Source: Treponema sp.
GTDB lineage: Bacteria; Spirochaetota; Spirochaetia; Treponematales; Breznakiellaceae
Direction: 5' to 3'
Assembly (NCBI GenBank): GCA_031266175.1
Contig: JAISBN010000140.1
Location: forward strand, 1 to 35,296
DNA length: 35,296 nucleotides
Part shown: one piece after another, positions 25,142-33,507 of the stretch
How the letters are laid out: the number at the start of each line of letters is the position of its first letter
How positions within the stretch are numbered: the first letter of the stretch is position 1
The notes under the pieces: generated by a model
What the model was told of the DNA's origin: nothing
Seen by the model: the letters and a program-made list of their open reading frames with translations, nothing else
The model's database searches: none
Program-made: the position numbers and the translations under genes

Positions 25142-25147
25142 TATACT
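25142..25147 (+). promoter_or_regulatory. -10 element of the PAS/GGDEF-like gene
   Basis: TATACT lies 6 bases before ATG 25154. The -35 is poor. This supports 25154 rather than 25115 as start. Confidence 0.4.
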
Positions 25148-25153
25148 ACAAGT

Positions 25154-26029
25154 ATGAACAGGGAAAAGTTTTTTTCTGCGATTTTGCAGAATATCCACGA
25201 CGGTATCATCGTTCTTGACAAGGATCTGTGCATTACCTTTGTCAATGCCGCCGCGCTTAAGATCAGCGGATGGGAAAGCGCCCCCCTGGACAAGACGGTG
25301 TCCCAGGCCTTTACCCTGCTGGAACCGCTCAATTTAACCAACCTGGTCGGCAAAAAACTTCCCGGGAATAACGACCCGCTTATCTTTAAAGACGCCATTT
25401 ATAAATGCGGCGCCCGTACCAGCATTGTGGACGGCTCCATCGCCCGGATACCGGAAGAAGAAAGTACTGAAACCGCCGGTTACGCTATCGTCATCAGGGA
25501 TATCAGCGAGCTTAAAAAACTCAGCGCCACCCTGGATTACCATGTCAGCCACGATTCGCTGACCGGGCTGATTAACCGGGAAGGCTTTATCATGGAGCTG
25601 GAAGATATTCTGGACTCAATAAAGCGGATAGAAGAAAACTGCGGCCTTTTACAAATAGACATCGATAGTTACAACGCCGTTAAGGCGGAAACCGGGGAAG
25701 CGGGGGGCAATGCCCTGCTGACCTGGTTTTCCCAGATACTCCAGGCCAACCTCAAGCACCGGGATATTTCCGGCCGGCTGGGAAGCAGCGTATTTACCAC
25801 CATCCTTTTTGACTGTATCCCGGAGAAAATAGAAAGCGTAACAAAGCGGCTCCATACGTCCGTATCCTGCGGATTCAGCTTTGAAGACAAAACGTTCCCC
25901 GTTACCATTAGTATAGGGATGGTTCCGATCAGCGGGAAAGCCGCCTTTGCCGCGGGGATCCTCTCCGCGGTGGACAACGCCTGCAACACCGCCAAAAAAG
26001 CCGGCGGCGGAACAACCGTTTCCGGTTAA
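25154..26029 (+). CDS. PAS-domain protein with a degenerate GGDEF domain
   Basis: This is a 291-residue protein. A PAS domain at about 5-120 has NIHDGIIVLDKDLCITFVNAAALKISGW, and the linker reads AIVIRDISELKKLSATLDYHVSHDSLTGLINREGF, the normal start of a GGDEF domain. The GG(D/E)EF site itself is replaced by RLGSSVF, and no RxxD inhibitory site is seen, so it should not make c-di-GMP. It may bind a ligand, GTP or a partner instead. It has no membrane helix. ATG 25154 was chosen since it sits right after a -10; its stop shares TTAA with the convergent TPR gene. Confidence 0.85.
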   Translation: MNREKFFSAILQNIHDGIIVLDKDLCITFVNAAALKISGWESAPLDKTVSQAFTLLEPLNLTNLVGKKLPGNNDPLIFKDAIYKCGARTSIVDGSIARIPEEESTETAGYAIVIRDISELKKLSATLDYHVSHDSLTGLINREGFIMELEDILDSIKRIEENCGLLQIDIDSYNAVKAETGEAGGNALLTWFSQILQANLKHRDISGRLGSSVFTTILFDCIPEKIESVTKRLHTSVSCGFSFEDKTFPVTISIGMVPISGKAAFAAGILSAVDNACNTAKKAGGGTTVSG

Positions 26030-29000
26030 ACTTCCGGCGGCGGTTCCGATGGCACAGCGCCCTCAGCGAGTTCCGGCGGTAGCTCTTGCGGTACAGCGCC
26101 ATCCACGGGTTCCGGTGGCGTAGTGCCCTCGGGTTCCGGCGATTCCTGCGGCGTAGCGCTGCCCACGGGTTCCGGCGCTGTAACGCCCTCCGCCGCAACG
26201 CTGTCCGCGGATTCCGGCGGCGGCGCGGAGGGGGCGTTGTCTTCCGCCGGGGGATCTTTTTTTTTCCGTTTCCGTTTTTTCAGGTTCGTTTCGGCCCAAT
26301 CGTACAACAGGGCTTTAAGGCCGTCATCGCTTAACTTAAGGCTTTTACCGCAGTCCGGGCAGGTAAAACGGCCCGATTCGTCCAGGTCATCCCTGCGGCA
26401 GCCCACGCAGTAGGTTTTGCCGCAGCCGGGACAAACGCCAGCGGGCATATCATCGGGAGGCATGGCATACAGCTTGATGGCGGGAACGGGTTCGCCGTTC
26501 CGTTCTACCCGCCATTCCCTGCCGCAGAGGGCGCAGCTGACGGTACGGTACAGGGCTTCTTCCATCCAGCGTTCAAGATCATCCCGGCCTTTGGCGGCGT
26601 CCCCGGAGAGTTCCAGCTGATCCAGATGATCCAGCACCTCCTCCAGTTCATCCCAGCGTCCGCCAAAAGCCTTTGTCCAGCCCAGGCTGATCAGGGACGG
26701 AACATGATCCGGGTCAATTGCAAGGGCCGCCAGGGCGGCCGCTTCGGCCCGCTGGTACTCGCCCTTTTTAACCGCCACGAAGGCAATCAGTTCCAGTATA
26801 TCGGGACTTGCTTCGGGGGAAATATCGCCCCCCGCGGTCAGGACAGTATCGGCTTCACCGTACCGGCCCAGCTCAATCAGGCACGATGCCCTGTTACAGC
26901 GGTACTGGACATTATCCGGGGCGATGATCACCGCCCGGCGGTAATACCCGTCCGCCTCTTCAAAGCGGCGGGCGCGGACCAGCAGATTACCCGCGCAGTT
27001 TGCCATAAGCCCTTCGGGATCTTCCTCCTGTTTTGATTCCAGCACGTTTAAGGCTTCATCAGGGGAACCCGTCAGGTAAAGAGCTACCGCCCGGTTTACC
27101 CGGACCGCGGGTATTTCGCCCAAAATGGCGGAGGCCTTATCCATGCAGCTTTTTGCCTGATCAAGATCCCCCCTGCTTAAAGCCACATGGGCCGCAAAGT
27201 TATGAACCCAGCCGTAGGTTTCCTCTTCTTCTTCCCGGGTAACCTTCAGGGCCGCTTCCAGGTCGGAGAGGAAGCGGGGATCATCCGGGTTCCGGTCGAG
27301 CATAAAACGGTTTTCCGCCAGCCTGAAACGGAAGAGCGGGTAATCCGGCGCGGAGTTTGCCGCCTTTTCGAAGAGGGGCAGGGCTTCCCGCCGACGGCCG
27401 GCGCGGGAAAGGAGCAGTCCCTGTAAAAAATACAGGGCCGGATCGGGAGCGGGGAGTTCCGCGCTTTGTTCCGAAACTTCCGCTTCTTTCCGCAGTTCTT
27501 CCGCCCTGTCCAGTTCTTCCCCCGCGGTTTTCCAGTCCTCAACGCCAAAGGACCATTTGCCGGTCAGGGCCCGGGCTTCCCAGTTTGTTTCTCCCAGAAG
27601 CCGGAATTTAGGTATCAGCAGTCCCAGTTCCTCATAGTGGTTTCCCGCCAGAAAGATCCTGCCCGCTTTAAGATACCGTTCCAGGGCGGCCTGGTTTTGA
27701 TTCAGCAGTTCATAGGAAGCGGCGGCGTTTTTTGCGGCCAGGCCGTTTTTTTCGTCCACCGAACCGGCCCTGTCATAGGTTTCCGCGGCTTTTTGATATT
27801 CCCCGGAATTAAAGTACGCGTGTCCCAGCAGATTGTACAGCGCCGCCGGATCCGCGAACAGCCGGAGGGCTTCCCCTGTTTCACCGTTTGGGCCTTCGGC
27901 ATCCGCGGCCACGGTATGCGCCCATTGAACCAAATCGCCGTACCGCCCCCGGGAATAGAGAAACGCGGCTTTCATGTTCCTGGCCTGCTTAAGGAGTTCT
28001 TCGCCGGTGTCTGTCCGCTCCGGGCCGGCCAGGGCGGCCACGGCTTCAAGGTATTCTTCCGCTTCGTCCCACTGTTCCAGCGCCAGGGCCAGTTTGGCGG
28101 CCAGAAACAGTTCCCTGGGCTTGCGGATATAGGTCTCCGGCGTTTCAATCTGTATGGCCGCCAGAACAACCCCGTCTTCCGCGGTAGCTACTTCGGCGGC
28201 CAGGGCCGCGGCGGCTGTTTCCCGGCCCTCCCAGGCTTTCCGAAGCTGTGCCAGCGCGGCGTTTGCCCGGCCCAGGGCGGTAAAAGTTTCCGCCAGCCGG
28301 ACGCGGTTTTCCGGGAGGGCGGTGTTTTCCAGCGTGTCGTAACGGTTTCCCACTTCGGTAATCCGGGAATCAAGGCGAAAGGAAAGGAGCGAGGCTTCCG
28401 CGGCGAATCTCCGGCTGCCGGCGGGGGCGTCAAATTCCGCCTGCCCGTCGGAACTCCCCTGCCGGGTTTCATAACTGGCCGCGGCAAATCCTATTCTTCC
28501 TTCTGGCAGGGAAGTATCGTTCCAGGCCCCGGCCCACTGTCCGTTAATCAGCAGGAGGATTCTGCTGCCGTAGGTGATCACCTCCAGGTCAAATTCTACA
28601 GGATCGTCCCGTTCTTCCTCTAAAACAGGAAGTCCCGGCGCTTCGGTCCATCCCGCCAGGGCCAGGGGAGTGCTGTTCCGGACCAGATCCAGACGGAAGT
28701 ATCCCCGGTTTGAAACCAGCGCCATGTAATAGGTAAGCTCGTCCACCATGCGGAAAATAAAACCTGCGGCGGCATACCCGCTCCCGCCCTCCAGCCTGAT
28801 CCGCCCCCGCATATTCAGATCCTGATACCGGAACTGCATATCCTCGGTCCAGGCGATACAATTGGTTTTCTTAACCCCCAGACGCAGGGCGTTTTCATAC
28901 AGATAGGCGCGATACAAGTTTTCTGATGTAATAAAAAAGCGGACCAGGGACTGCCTGCCCGGTATATCCTCCCGGGAAAAATCGGCCTGCCACTGTTCTT

Positions 29001-29076
29001 CAACAATATCATCCGGATCGGCTATCCGGTCCCTGGAAGGGCTGCGGCCAAAAAGCCTTTTCAAAAAACCAAACAT
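26026..29076 (-). CDS. Large TPR protein with N-terminal lectin-like and C-terminal zinc-ribbon domains
   Basis: This is a 1016-residue protein. Residues about 60-190 resemble a concanavalin/LamG-type beta-sandwich (GFIFRMVDELTYYMALVSN; LLLINGQWAGAWNDTSLPEGRIGFAAAS). Many tetratricopeptide repeats follow (about 260-880; e.g. ALYNLLGHAYFNSGEYQKAAETYDRAG). A cysteine-rich part (about 890-955) has CALCG, CPGCGKTYCVGC and CPDCG, likely two zinc ribbons. The tail (about 960-1016) is a Pro/Glu/Ala repeat. The protein lacks a signal peptide; it is probably a cytoplasmic scaffold. A frame upstream to 29367 exists but overlaps the divergent gene. TACAGT lies 6 bases before the ATG. Confidence 0.88.
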   Translation of the reverse strand: MFGFLKRLFGRSPSRDRIADPDDIVEEQWQADFSREDIPGRQSLVRFFITSENLYRAYLYENALRLGVKKTNCIAWTEDMQFRYQDLNMRGRIRLEGGSGYAAAGFIFRMVDELTYYMALVSNRGYFRLDLVRNSTPLALAGWTEAPGLPVLEEERDDPVEFDLEVITYGSRILLLINGQWAGAWNDTSLPEGRIGFAAASYETRQGSSDGQAEFDAPAGSRRFAAEASLLSFRLDSRITEVGNRYDTLENTALPENRVRLAETFTALGRANAALAQLRKAWEGRETAAAALAAEVATAEDGVVLAAIQIETPETYIRKPRELFLAAKLALALEQWDEAEEYLEAVAALAGPERTDTGEELLKQARNMKAAFLYSRGRYGDLVQWAHTVAADAEGPNGETGEALRLFADPAALYNLLGHAYFNSGEYQKAAETYDRAGSVDEKNGLAAKNAAASYELLNQNQAALERYLKAGRIFLAGNHYEELGLLIPKFRLLGETNWEARALTGKWSFGVEDWKTAGEELDRAEELRKEAEVSEQSAELPAPDPALYFLQGLLLSRAGRRREALPLFEKAANSAPDYPLFRFRLAENRFMLDRNPDDPRFLSDLEAALKVTREEEEETYGWVHNFAAHVALSRGDLDQAKSCMDKASAILGEIPAVRVNRAVALYLTGSPDEALNVLESKQEEDPEGLMANCAGNLLVRARRFEEADGYYRRAVIIAPDNVQYRCNRASCLIELGRYGEADTVLTAGGDISPEASPDILELIAFVAVKKGEYQRAEAAALAALAIDPDHVPSLISLGWTKAFGGRWDELEEVLDHLDQLELSGDAAKGRDDLERWMEEALYRTVSCALCGREWRVERNGEPVPAIKLYAMPPDDMPAGVCPGCGKTYCVGCRRDDLDESGRFTCPDCGKSLKLSDDGLKALLYDWAETNLKKRKRKKKDPPAEDNAPSAPPPESADSVAAEGVTAPEPVGSATPQESPEPEGTTPPEPVDGAVPQELPPELAEGAVPSEPPPEV

Positions 29077-29082
29077 AATGCT

Positions 29083-29112
29083 ACTGTACCCTAAAAGGAC
29101 GGTACAAGTCGA
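29083..29112 (-). promoter_or_regulatory. Promoter of the TPR gene, leaderless type
   Basis: On the minus strand TCGACT (29112-29107) and TACAGT (29088-29083) are 18 bases apart; the ATG is 6 bases further. ACTGTACC and GGTACAAGT around it form a near inverted repeat shared with the divergent gene. Confidence 0.4.
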
Positions 29113-29119
29113 GGTTGCC

Positions 29120-30481
29120 ATGAACGCGGAAACGGTAAAAATCATGATACAAAAAGCGGGCGCGGCTTTATCCAAAGCCGCCGCGAAACTGCCGGGGGCC
29201 CTAAAAAAACGGTTCCGGTTCAGGCTTCCCGGAAAACTGGGGGCCCTGTTCAGCAAAGCCAGGACCATCTCCATAGACAAGGTACTGTGGATCTGGGCCC
29301 TGGTCATGGTAGGCGGGCTCCTTCTGTTTAAGATTATCAGCGGGAATATTCCCGGCATGGGAACCACTCTGGTCTTTGCCCAGTGGTGGGACGATCAAAT
29401 GGAAAACCCCGTCCTGGAAACCCTGGCCAGGGAATTTGAATCCCAGAATCCCGGCGTTACCGTTAAACTGGAACACATGAACTGGCCCGAAATCAGGGAA
29501 CTGCTGGATACGGAAAAACCGGACGAAAATACCGTTCCGGATATTTTCAGCGTTGATCCGATCCGGGAACCGGAAAGCCGCTCCTATCTGATGCCCTTTG
29601 AAACCGGAAACGGAACGGACGCCGCTTCGAATATGGGCGCGCCGGTTATTTCGTTTATCAATCTTCTTTTCTACAATATTGATCTGCTCCAGGAAGCTGG
29701 CTTTGACAGACCCCCGAAGAATCAAACCGAATTTCTTTCCTACGCCCAGCGGATCAGCCAGACGGGCAGCGGTATTTACGGAGCGGGGCTTGCCCTGGAA
29801 AACGGCGATCCCCACAATGTGCGGCGGTATCTTTTGTCGTGGATATGGGCCGCCGCGGGAAACCACGAAACCATGGAAGACTTTAACTTTAATTCCCGAC
29901 AGGTAATTGCGGTACTGATCTTTCTTAACCAGCTTAAACAGAACATTTACCCCAATCCCTTCAGCCTTACCCGGGGTGAACTGCTTAAGGCCTTTAGCGA
30001 AGGCAAGGTGGGAATGATCATCGGTTCCATCGCCGACGCCGGGGAATTCAAGGCAGCGATGCGGGGTAATTTCGGCATTACCACCATACCGGGGCCCGAA
30101 TCCTATACGCGAAAACCGGTTTTCCCCCTGACCGGATGGTACGTAGGCATTAACCGGAAGACCGAATACCCTGAAGAGGCGCGGAAGTTTGCCGCCTTTC
30201 TTAAGGACCGGGCCGGGACCATTGCCGCCGAAGCATACGCCGTGCCCGGCAACGGCCGGCGTAATCCCGATCTGTCCAGGGCCGATCCCGTTTATGCCAA
30301 GGCCTTTGACATGTACGAAGCGGGAGAAATGGTCCAGGAAAGAGTTTTCGGATCCATGTTAAACATGAACGGTGTTGTCAGGGGTGAGGTGGAGAAGATG
30401 CTTTCCGGCCTGATAAGCCCCGAACAATGCGCCGAGGCCATGCAGCAAAGCTGGGAGACGATTCGGAACAGCGGTTCCTGA
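29120..30481 (+). CDS. Membrane-anchored extracellular solute-binding protein (family 1 type)
   Basis: This is a 453-residue protein. Residues 1-54 are basic and cytoplasmic. A single helix at about 55-73 (VLWIWALVMVGGLLLFKII) is followed by a periplasmic ABC-type sugar-binding domain: TTLVFAQWWDDQMENPVLETLAREFESQNPGV, then VPDIFSVDP, INLLFYNIDLLQEAGF and KVGMIIGSIADAGEF. No lipobox or cleavable signal peptide is seen, unlike most family members. No permease or ATPase gene is adjacent, so it may work with a distant transporter or act as a sensor. GAGG lies 7 bases before the ATG. aroA starts 4 bases after its stop. Confidence 0.88.
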   Translation: MNAETVKIMIQKAGAALSKAAAKLPGALKKRFRFRLPGKLGALFSKARTISIDKVLWIWALVMVGGLLLFKIISGNIPGMGTTLVFAQWWDDQMENPVLETLAREFESQNPGVTVKLEHMNWPEIRELLDTEKPDENTVPDIFSVDPIREPESRSYLMPFETGNGTDAASNMGAPVISFINLLFYNIDLLQEAGFDRPPKNQTEFLSYAQRISQTGSGIYGAGLALENGDPHNVRRYLLSWIWAAAGNHETMEDFNFNSRQVIAVLIFLNQLKQNIYPNPFSLTRGELLKAFSEGKVGMIIGSIADAGEFKAAMRGNFGITTIPGPESYTRKPVFPLTGWYVGINRKTEYPEEARKFAAFLKDRAGTIAAEAYAVPGNGRRNPDLSRADPVYAKAFDMYEAGEMVQERVFGSMLNMNGVVRGEVEKMLSGLISPEQCAEAMQQSWETIRNSGS

Positions 30482-30485
30482 TTCT

Positions 30486-32024
30486 ATGCGCGCCCTTATT
30501 ACGCCCCATGTTTTTTCCGGCACGGTGCAGGTTCCCGCCTCCAAGTCCCATACCATCCGGCGGCTTATCATGGCCGCCCTGACGAAGGGAAGTTCCCGCA
30601 TTGAAGAAGCGCTGGACGCCCTGGACATCCGGTCCTGCGCCGCCGCCTGCCGGGTTCTGGGCGCGGACCTTGCCGAAGACCGGGACAGCGCCGGCAGGCT
30701 GAGGGGCTGGATCGTACAGGGCCGCTCGGGCGCGGGCCGCGCGGACCTTGTCCCGGCGGACAGGGTCAGGGCGGGAAACGCTCCGGCAAGCGGCGCTCCG
30801 CCGGACGCGCCTCCGGCCCTTTGTATCGACGCGGGCAATTCCGGCACCACCCTGTTTTTTGCCCTGGCCGCTGCGGCCCTTGCTTCCGTACCCGTAACCT
30901 TTACCGGCGACGGGCAGATCGCCCGCCGGAGCGCCGGACCTTTGCTGGATGCCCTGGCGGGGCTGGGCGTTTCGGTCAGCTCGAACCGGGGGCCCGGAGG
31001 GGACCGCGGCTATACTCCCATCACGGTCCGGGGCCCCTGGAAGGGGGGCAGGGTCAGCATGCCCTGTCCCACCAGCCAGTACCTGTCGGCCCTGCTGATT
31101 GCCGCGCCCCTGGCACCGGCGGGAACGGTTACCGAAATCCGCATACCCCTGCTGAACGAAAAACCGTACGTGGACATGACCCTGGACTACCTTAAAACCC
31201 AGGGCCTGTCTGCCGGATCGCCCTCCGCCGGGCCCGAAAATCCGGCGGACGAGGCTACAGGTCCGGCGGCCTTCGATGCGGCCGCCGGTGACGCGGCGCT
31301 TGTCATGGCGGCGGATTATTCGTACTTCCGCATTTCCGGCGGCCGTTTCTACACACCCATGAACGGTCTCGTACCGGGAGATTTTTCTTCCGCCGCCTTT
31401 CCCGCCGCGGCGGCGGTAATTTCCGGCGGAACCGTTACCCTGCGGGGACTCGATCCCGCCGATACCCAGGGGGATAAGGCGTTCTTTGAGTACCTGGCCC
31501 GGATGGGCTGTAACGTACAATGGGAAAAAACCGGGGACGGTTGTTCCGGTGACGCCATGAACAGCCCCCGGAGCGTCACCGTTTCCCGGCGGGGTCCGCT
31601 GCGGGGCGGCGTTTTCGACTTAAACGCCGTCCCGGACCTGCTTCCCGTCATGGCGGCCCTGGCCGCCTATGCCGAAGGGGAAACGGCGCTGATCAACGCG
31701 GCCCATGCCCGGATCAAGGAAACGGATCGTATCGCCGTTATGGCCGGGGAACTGGGGAAACTGGGCGTTAGCTGCCAGGAAAGGCCCGACGGCCTGGTAA
31801 TCCGGGGAAAATCCGGGGGAATCTCCGGGCCCGGGGCGCCGGGAAACGCCGTGGTACGGCTTGACGGCCGGGGAGACCACCGCGTTGTGATGGCCCTGGC
31901 CTGCGCCGCCCTCGGGCGTTCCCCGGGAAGTACGGCGGGATTTACCGGAGGAGTGGAAATCGACGGGGCGGAGGCGGCGGATGTAAGCTACCCGGGATTT
32001 CTGGAACTTCTGGGCGCCCGGTAG
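30486..32024 (+). CDS. aroA: 3-phosphoshikimate 1-carboxyvinyltransferase (EPSP synthase)
   Basis: This 512-residue protein carries the family motifs: VQVPASKSHTIRRLIMAAL (phosphoshikimate binding), AGNSGTTLFFALAAA (PEP-binding loop), GDGQIARRSAGPLLDAL, DLNAVPDLLPVMAALAA with the catalytic Asp, RIKETDRIAVM and GDHRVVMALACAALG. It makes EPSP from shikimate-3-phosphate and PEP. It is 70-80 residues longer than usual because of low-complexity inserts at about 70-110 and 238-262. The start follows the solute-binding gene by 4 bases without Shine-Dalgarno, implying coupling. The next promoter (trkA) lies in its end. Confidence 0.95.
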   Translation: MRALITPHVFSGTVQVPASKSHTIRRLIMAALTKGSSRIEEALDALDIRSCAAACRVLGADLAEDRDSAGRLRGWIVQGRSGAGRADLVPADRVRAGNAPASGAPPDAPPALCIDAGNSGTTLFFALAAAALASVPVTFTGDGQIARRSAGPLLDALAGLGVSVSSNRGPGGDRGYTPITVRGPWKGGRVSMPCPTSQYLSALLIAAPLAPAGTVTEIRIPLLNEKPYVDMTLDYLKTQGLSAGSPSAGPENPADEATGPAAFDAAAGDAALVMAADYSYFRISGGRFYTPMNGLVPGDFSSAAFPAAAAVISGGTVTLRGLDPADTQGDKAFFEYLARMGCNVQWEKTGDGCSGDAMNSPRSVTVSRRGPLRGGVFDLNAVPDLLPVMAALAAYAEGETALINAAHARIKETDRIAVMAGELGKLGVSCQERPDGLVIRGKSGGISGPGAPGNAVVRLDGRGDHRVVMALACAALGRSPGSTAGFTGGVEIDGAEAADVSYPGFLELLGAR

Positions 32025-32030
32025 TATAAT
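32002..32030 (+). promoter_or_regulatory. Promoter of trkA-trkH, leaderless type
   Basis: TGGAAC (32002-32007) and the perfect TATAAT (32025-32030) are 17 bases apart, partly inside aroA. The ATG is 7 bases after the -10. Confidence 0.6.
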
Positions 32031-32037
32031 TTACCCT

Positions 32038-33507
32038 ATGCGCATCGTCATTGTCGGAGCGGGACTGGCAGGCACCCAGCTGGCCCGCATCTTAATCGAG
32101 AAAAAGCACGACATTGCAATTATCGAGGCAAACGAGGAACGGGCCCGGCACGTGTCGAACCGGCTTGACTGTATGGTCCTCCAGGACGAGGGCAATTCCA
32201 TCAGCGCCCTGGAAGAAGCGGGGATCGCCCGGGCCGACGCTCTGGTCTGCGTTACCGAATCCGACGAAGTAAACATGATCATCTGCGGCCTGGCGGCGAG
32301 GTATCCCAAACTGCTCAAGATCGCCCGGGTACGGAACGACGAATATGTCCGGCGGAATTTTCAAAACCAGGTAGACGGCGCGTCCATGGGGATCGATTTC
32401 TTTGTCCACCCCGACGTAGAAGCGGCCCGGACAGTGCTGGACGCGGTTGAACACGGCGCCGTCGGCAACATCCTTTCCTTCGCGGACACCCCCTACCAAC
32501 TGGGCGCTATTGACGTGCCCGCGGCGTCGTCCTTTAACGGCCTCCTGCTCAAGGACTTTCATACGGTTTTTGAAGGGGAAAGCCTTATCACCCTGGTGAA
32601 CCGAAAGGGCGAAAGCATCCTGCCCACGGGAACAACCCGGCTGCAGCAGGGAGACCGGATTTACCTTCTGGCCCGGGAAGAAGAATTAAACCGGGGCTTT
32701 ACCCTTGCCGGCGGTCAGGAAAAACCGCTCCGCAAAATCGGCATCGTGGGCGGCGGCCGGCTGGGATCGCTGATTGCCGCCGGGCTCCTGAAAAAAGAAA
32801 ACCGCCGTGAGCCGGACCGGGAACCGGGCAAAACGGATGAAGCGGGGACAGGGGGGAAAAAAACCCGGGGGTTCTTTTCGTTTCTTAAGACCCTGATTTC
32901 CGGGAGCCTTAAAAAGATAGTGATCATCGAGCAGGATTACGGGCTCTGCAAGGAGCTGTCCGCCCGCTTCCCCGAAGCGCTGATCCTGAACGAAGATATT
33001 TCCGACGAAAGCTTTGTCACGGAGGAACGGCTCGACGATTTGGATCTTATTGTTACCGCCACGGAACATCAGGAACTGAATATCATTACCGCGGTGTATC
33101 TAAAGTCCCGGGGGGTTGCCAGGGCCATCGCCATGGTGACCGGTTCGGGCTACACCGCGATAGCCCGGCAGCTGGGGGTTGATGTGATTATCCCCATGAA
33201 GTCCGTGGTGGTGGACTCGATTCTTTCCAAGCTTATGGGCGGGGGGGTAAAGGGCGTACACCGCATCGGGGACGGCGAAGTGGGCACCCTGGAAATCGAC
33301 ATCAGCCCCGGCTGCCCGGCGGAAGGCCGGGCGCTCAAAGATTTCCGCCTGCCCGAAGGAGCGCTGGTCATGCTGGTTAACCGTGAAACCGAACCGGACT
33401 TTATTCCCCGGGGTAATTATGTGTACACCGCGGGACACCGGCTTATCCTGATCGCCAAAAACGGCACGGAAGGGGAACTGGAAAAAATCTTCGGGGCCCC
33501 CAAATGA
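32038..33507 (+). CDS. trkA: Trk potassium-uptake regulatory subunit TrkA
   Basis: This 489-residue protein has two RCK units. Unit 1 begins MRIVIVGAGLAGTQLARIL (NAD-binding GxGxxG), and unit 2 IGIVGGGRLGSLIAAGLL. Each is followed by a TrkA-C part (SLITLVNRKGESILPTGTTRLQQGDRIYLLA; GALVMLVNRETEPDFIPRG). TrkA gates TrkH in response to nucleotides. A basic insert at about 258-295 (KKENRREPDREPGKTDEAG and on) interrupts the second Rossmann domain. Its stop overlaps the trkH start (ATGA), so the two are translated together. No Shine-Dalgarno; leaderless start inferred. Confidence 0.95.
   Translation: MRIVIVGAGLAGTQLARILIEKKHDIAIIEANEERARHVSNRLDCMVLQDEGNSISALEEAGIARADALVCVTESDEVNMIICGLAARYPKLLKIARVRNDEYVRRNFQNQVDGASMGIDFFVHPDVEAARTVLDAVEHGAVGNILSFADTPYQLGAIDVPAASSFNGLLLKDFHTVFEGESLITLVNRKGESILPTGTTRLQQGDRIYLLAREEELNRGFTLAGGQEKPLRKIGIVGGGRLGSLIAAGLLKKENRREPDREPGKTDEAGTGGKKTRGFFSFLKTLISGSLKKIVIIEQDYGLCKELSARFPEALILNEDISDESFVTEERLDDLDLIVTATEHQELNIITAVYLKSRGVARAIAMVTGSGYTAIARQLGVDVIIPMKSVVVDSILSKLMGGGVKGVHRIGDGEVGTLEIDISPGCPAEGRALKDFRLPEGALVMLVNRETEPDFIPRGNYVYTAGHRLILIAKNGTEGELEKIFGAPK

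Noticed and set aside
25115-25153. Earlier start for the PAS protein at 25115
   Set aside because: No Shine-Dalgarno, and a -10 element lies inside the extra codons just before ATG 25154.
26030-26200. CRISPR-like direct repeats
   Set aside because: The repeats are degenerate, in frame with the TPR protein tail, and lack unique spacers; no array was seen anywhere in the window.
27466-28623. 385-residue plus-strand frame
   Set aside because: Antisense to the TPR gene, and the sequence is rich in Gly/Phe/Arg as in shadows.
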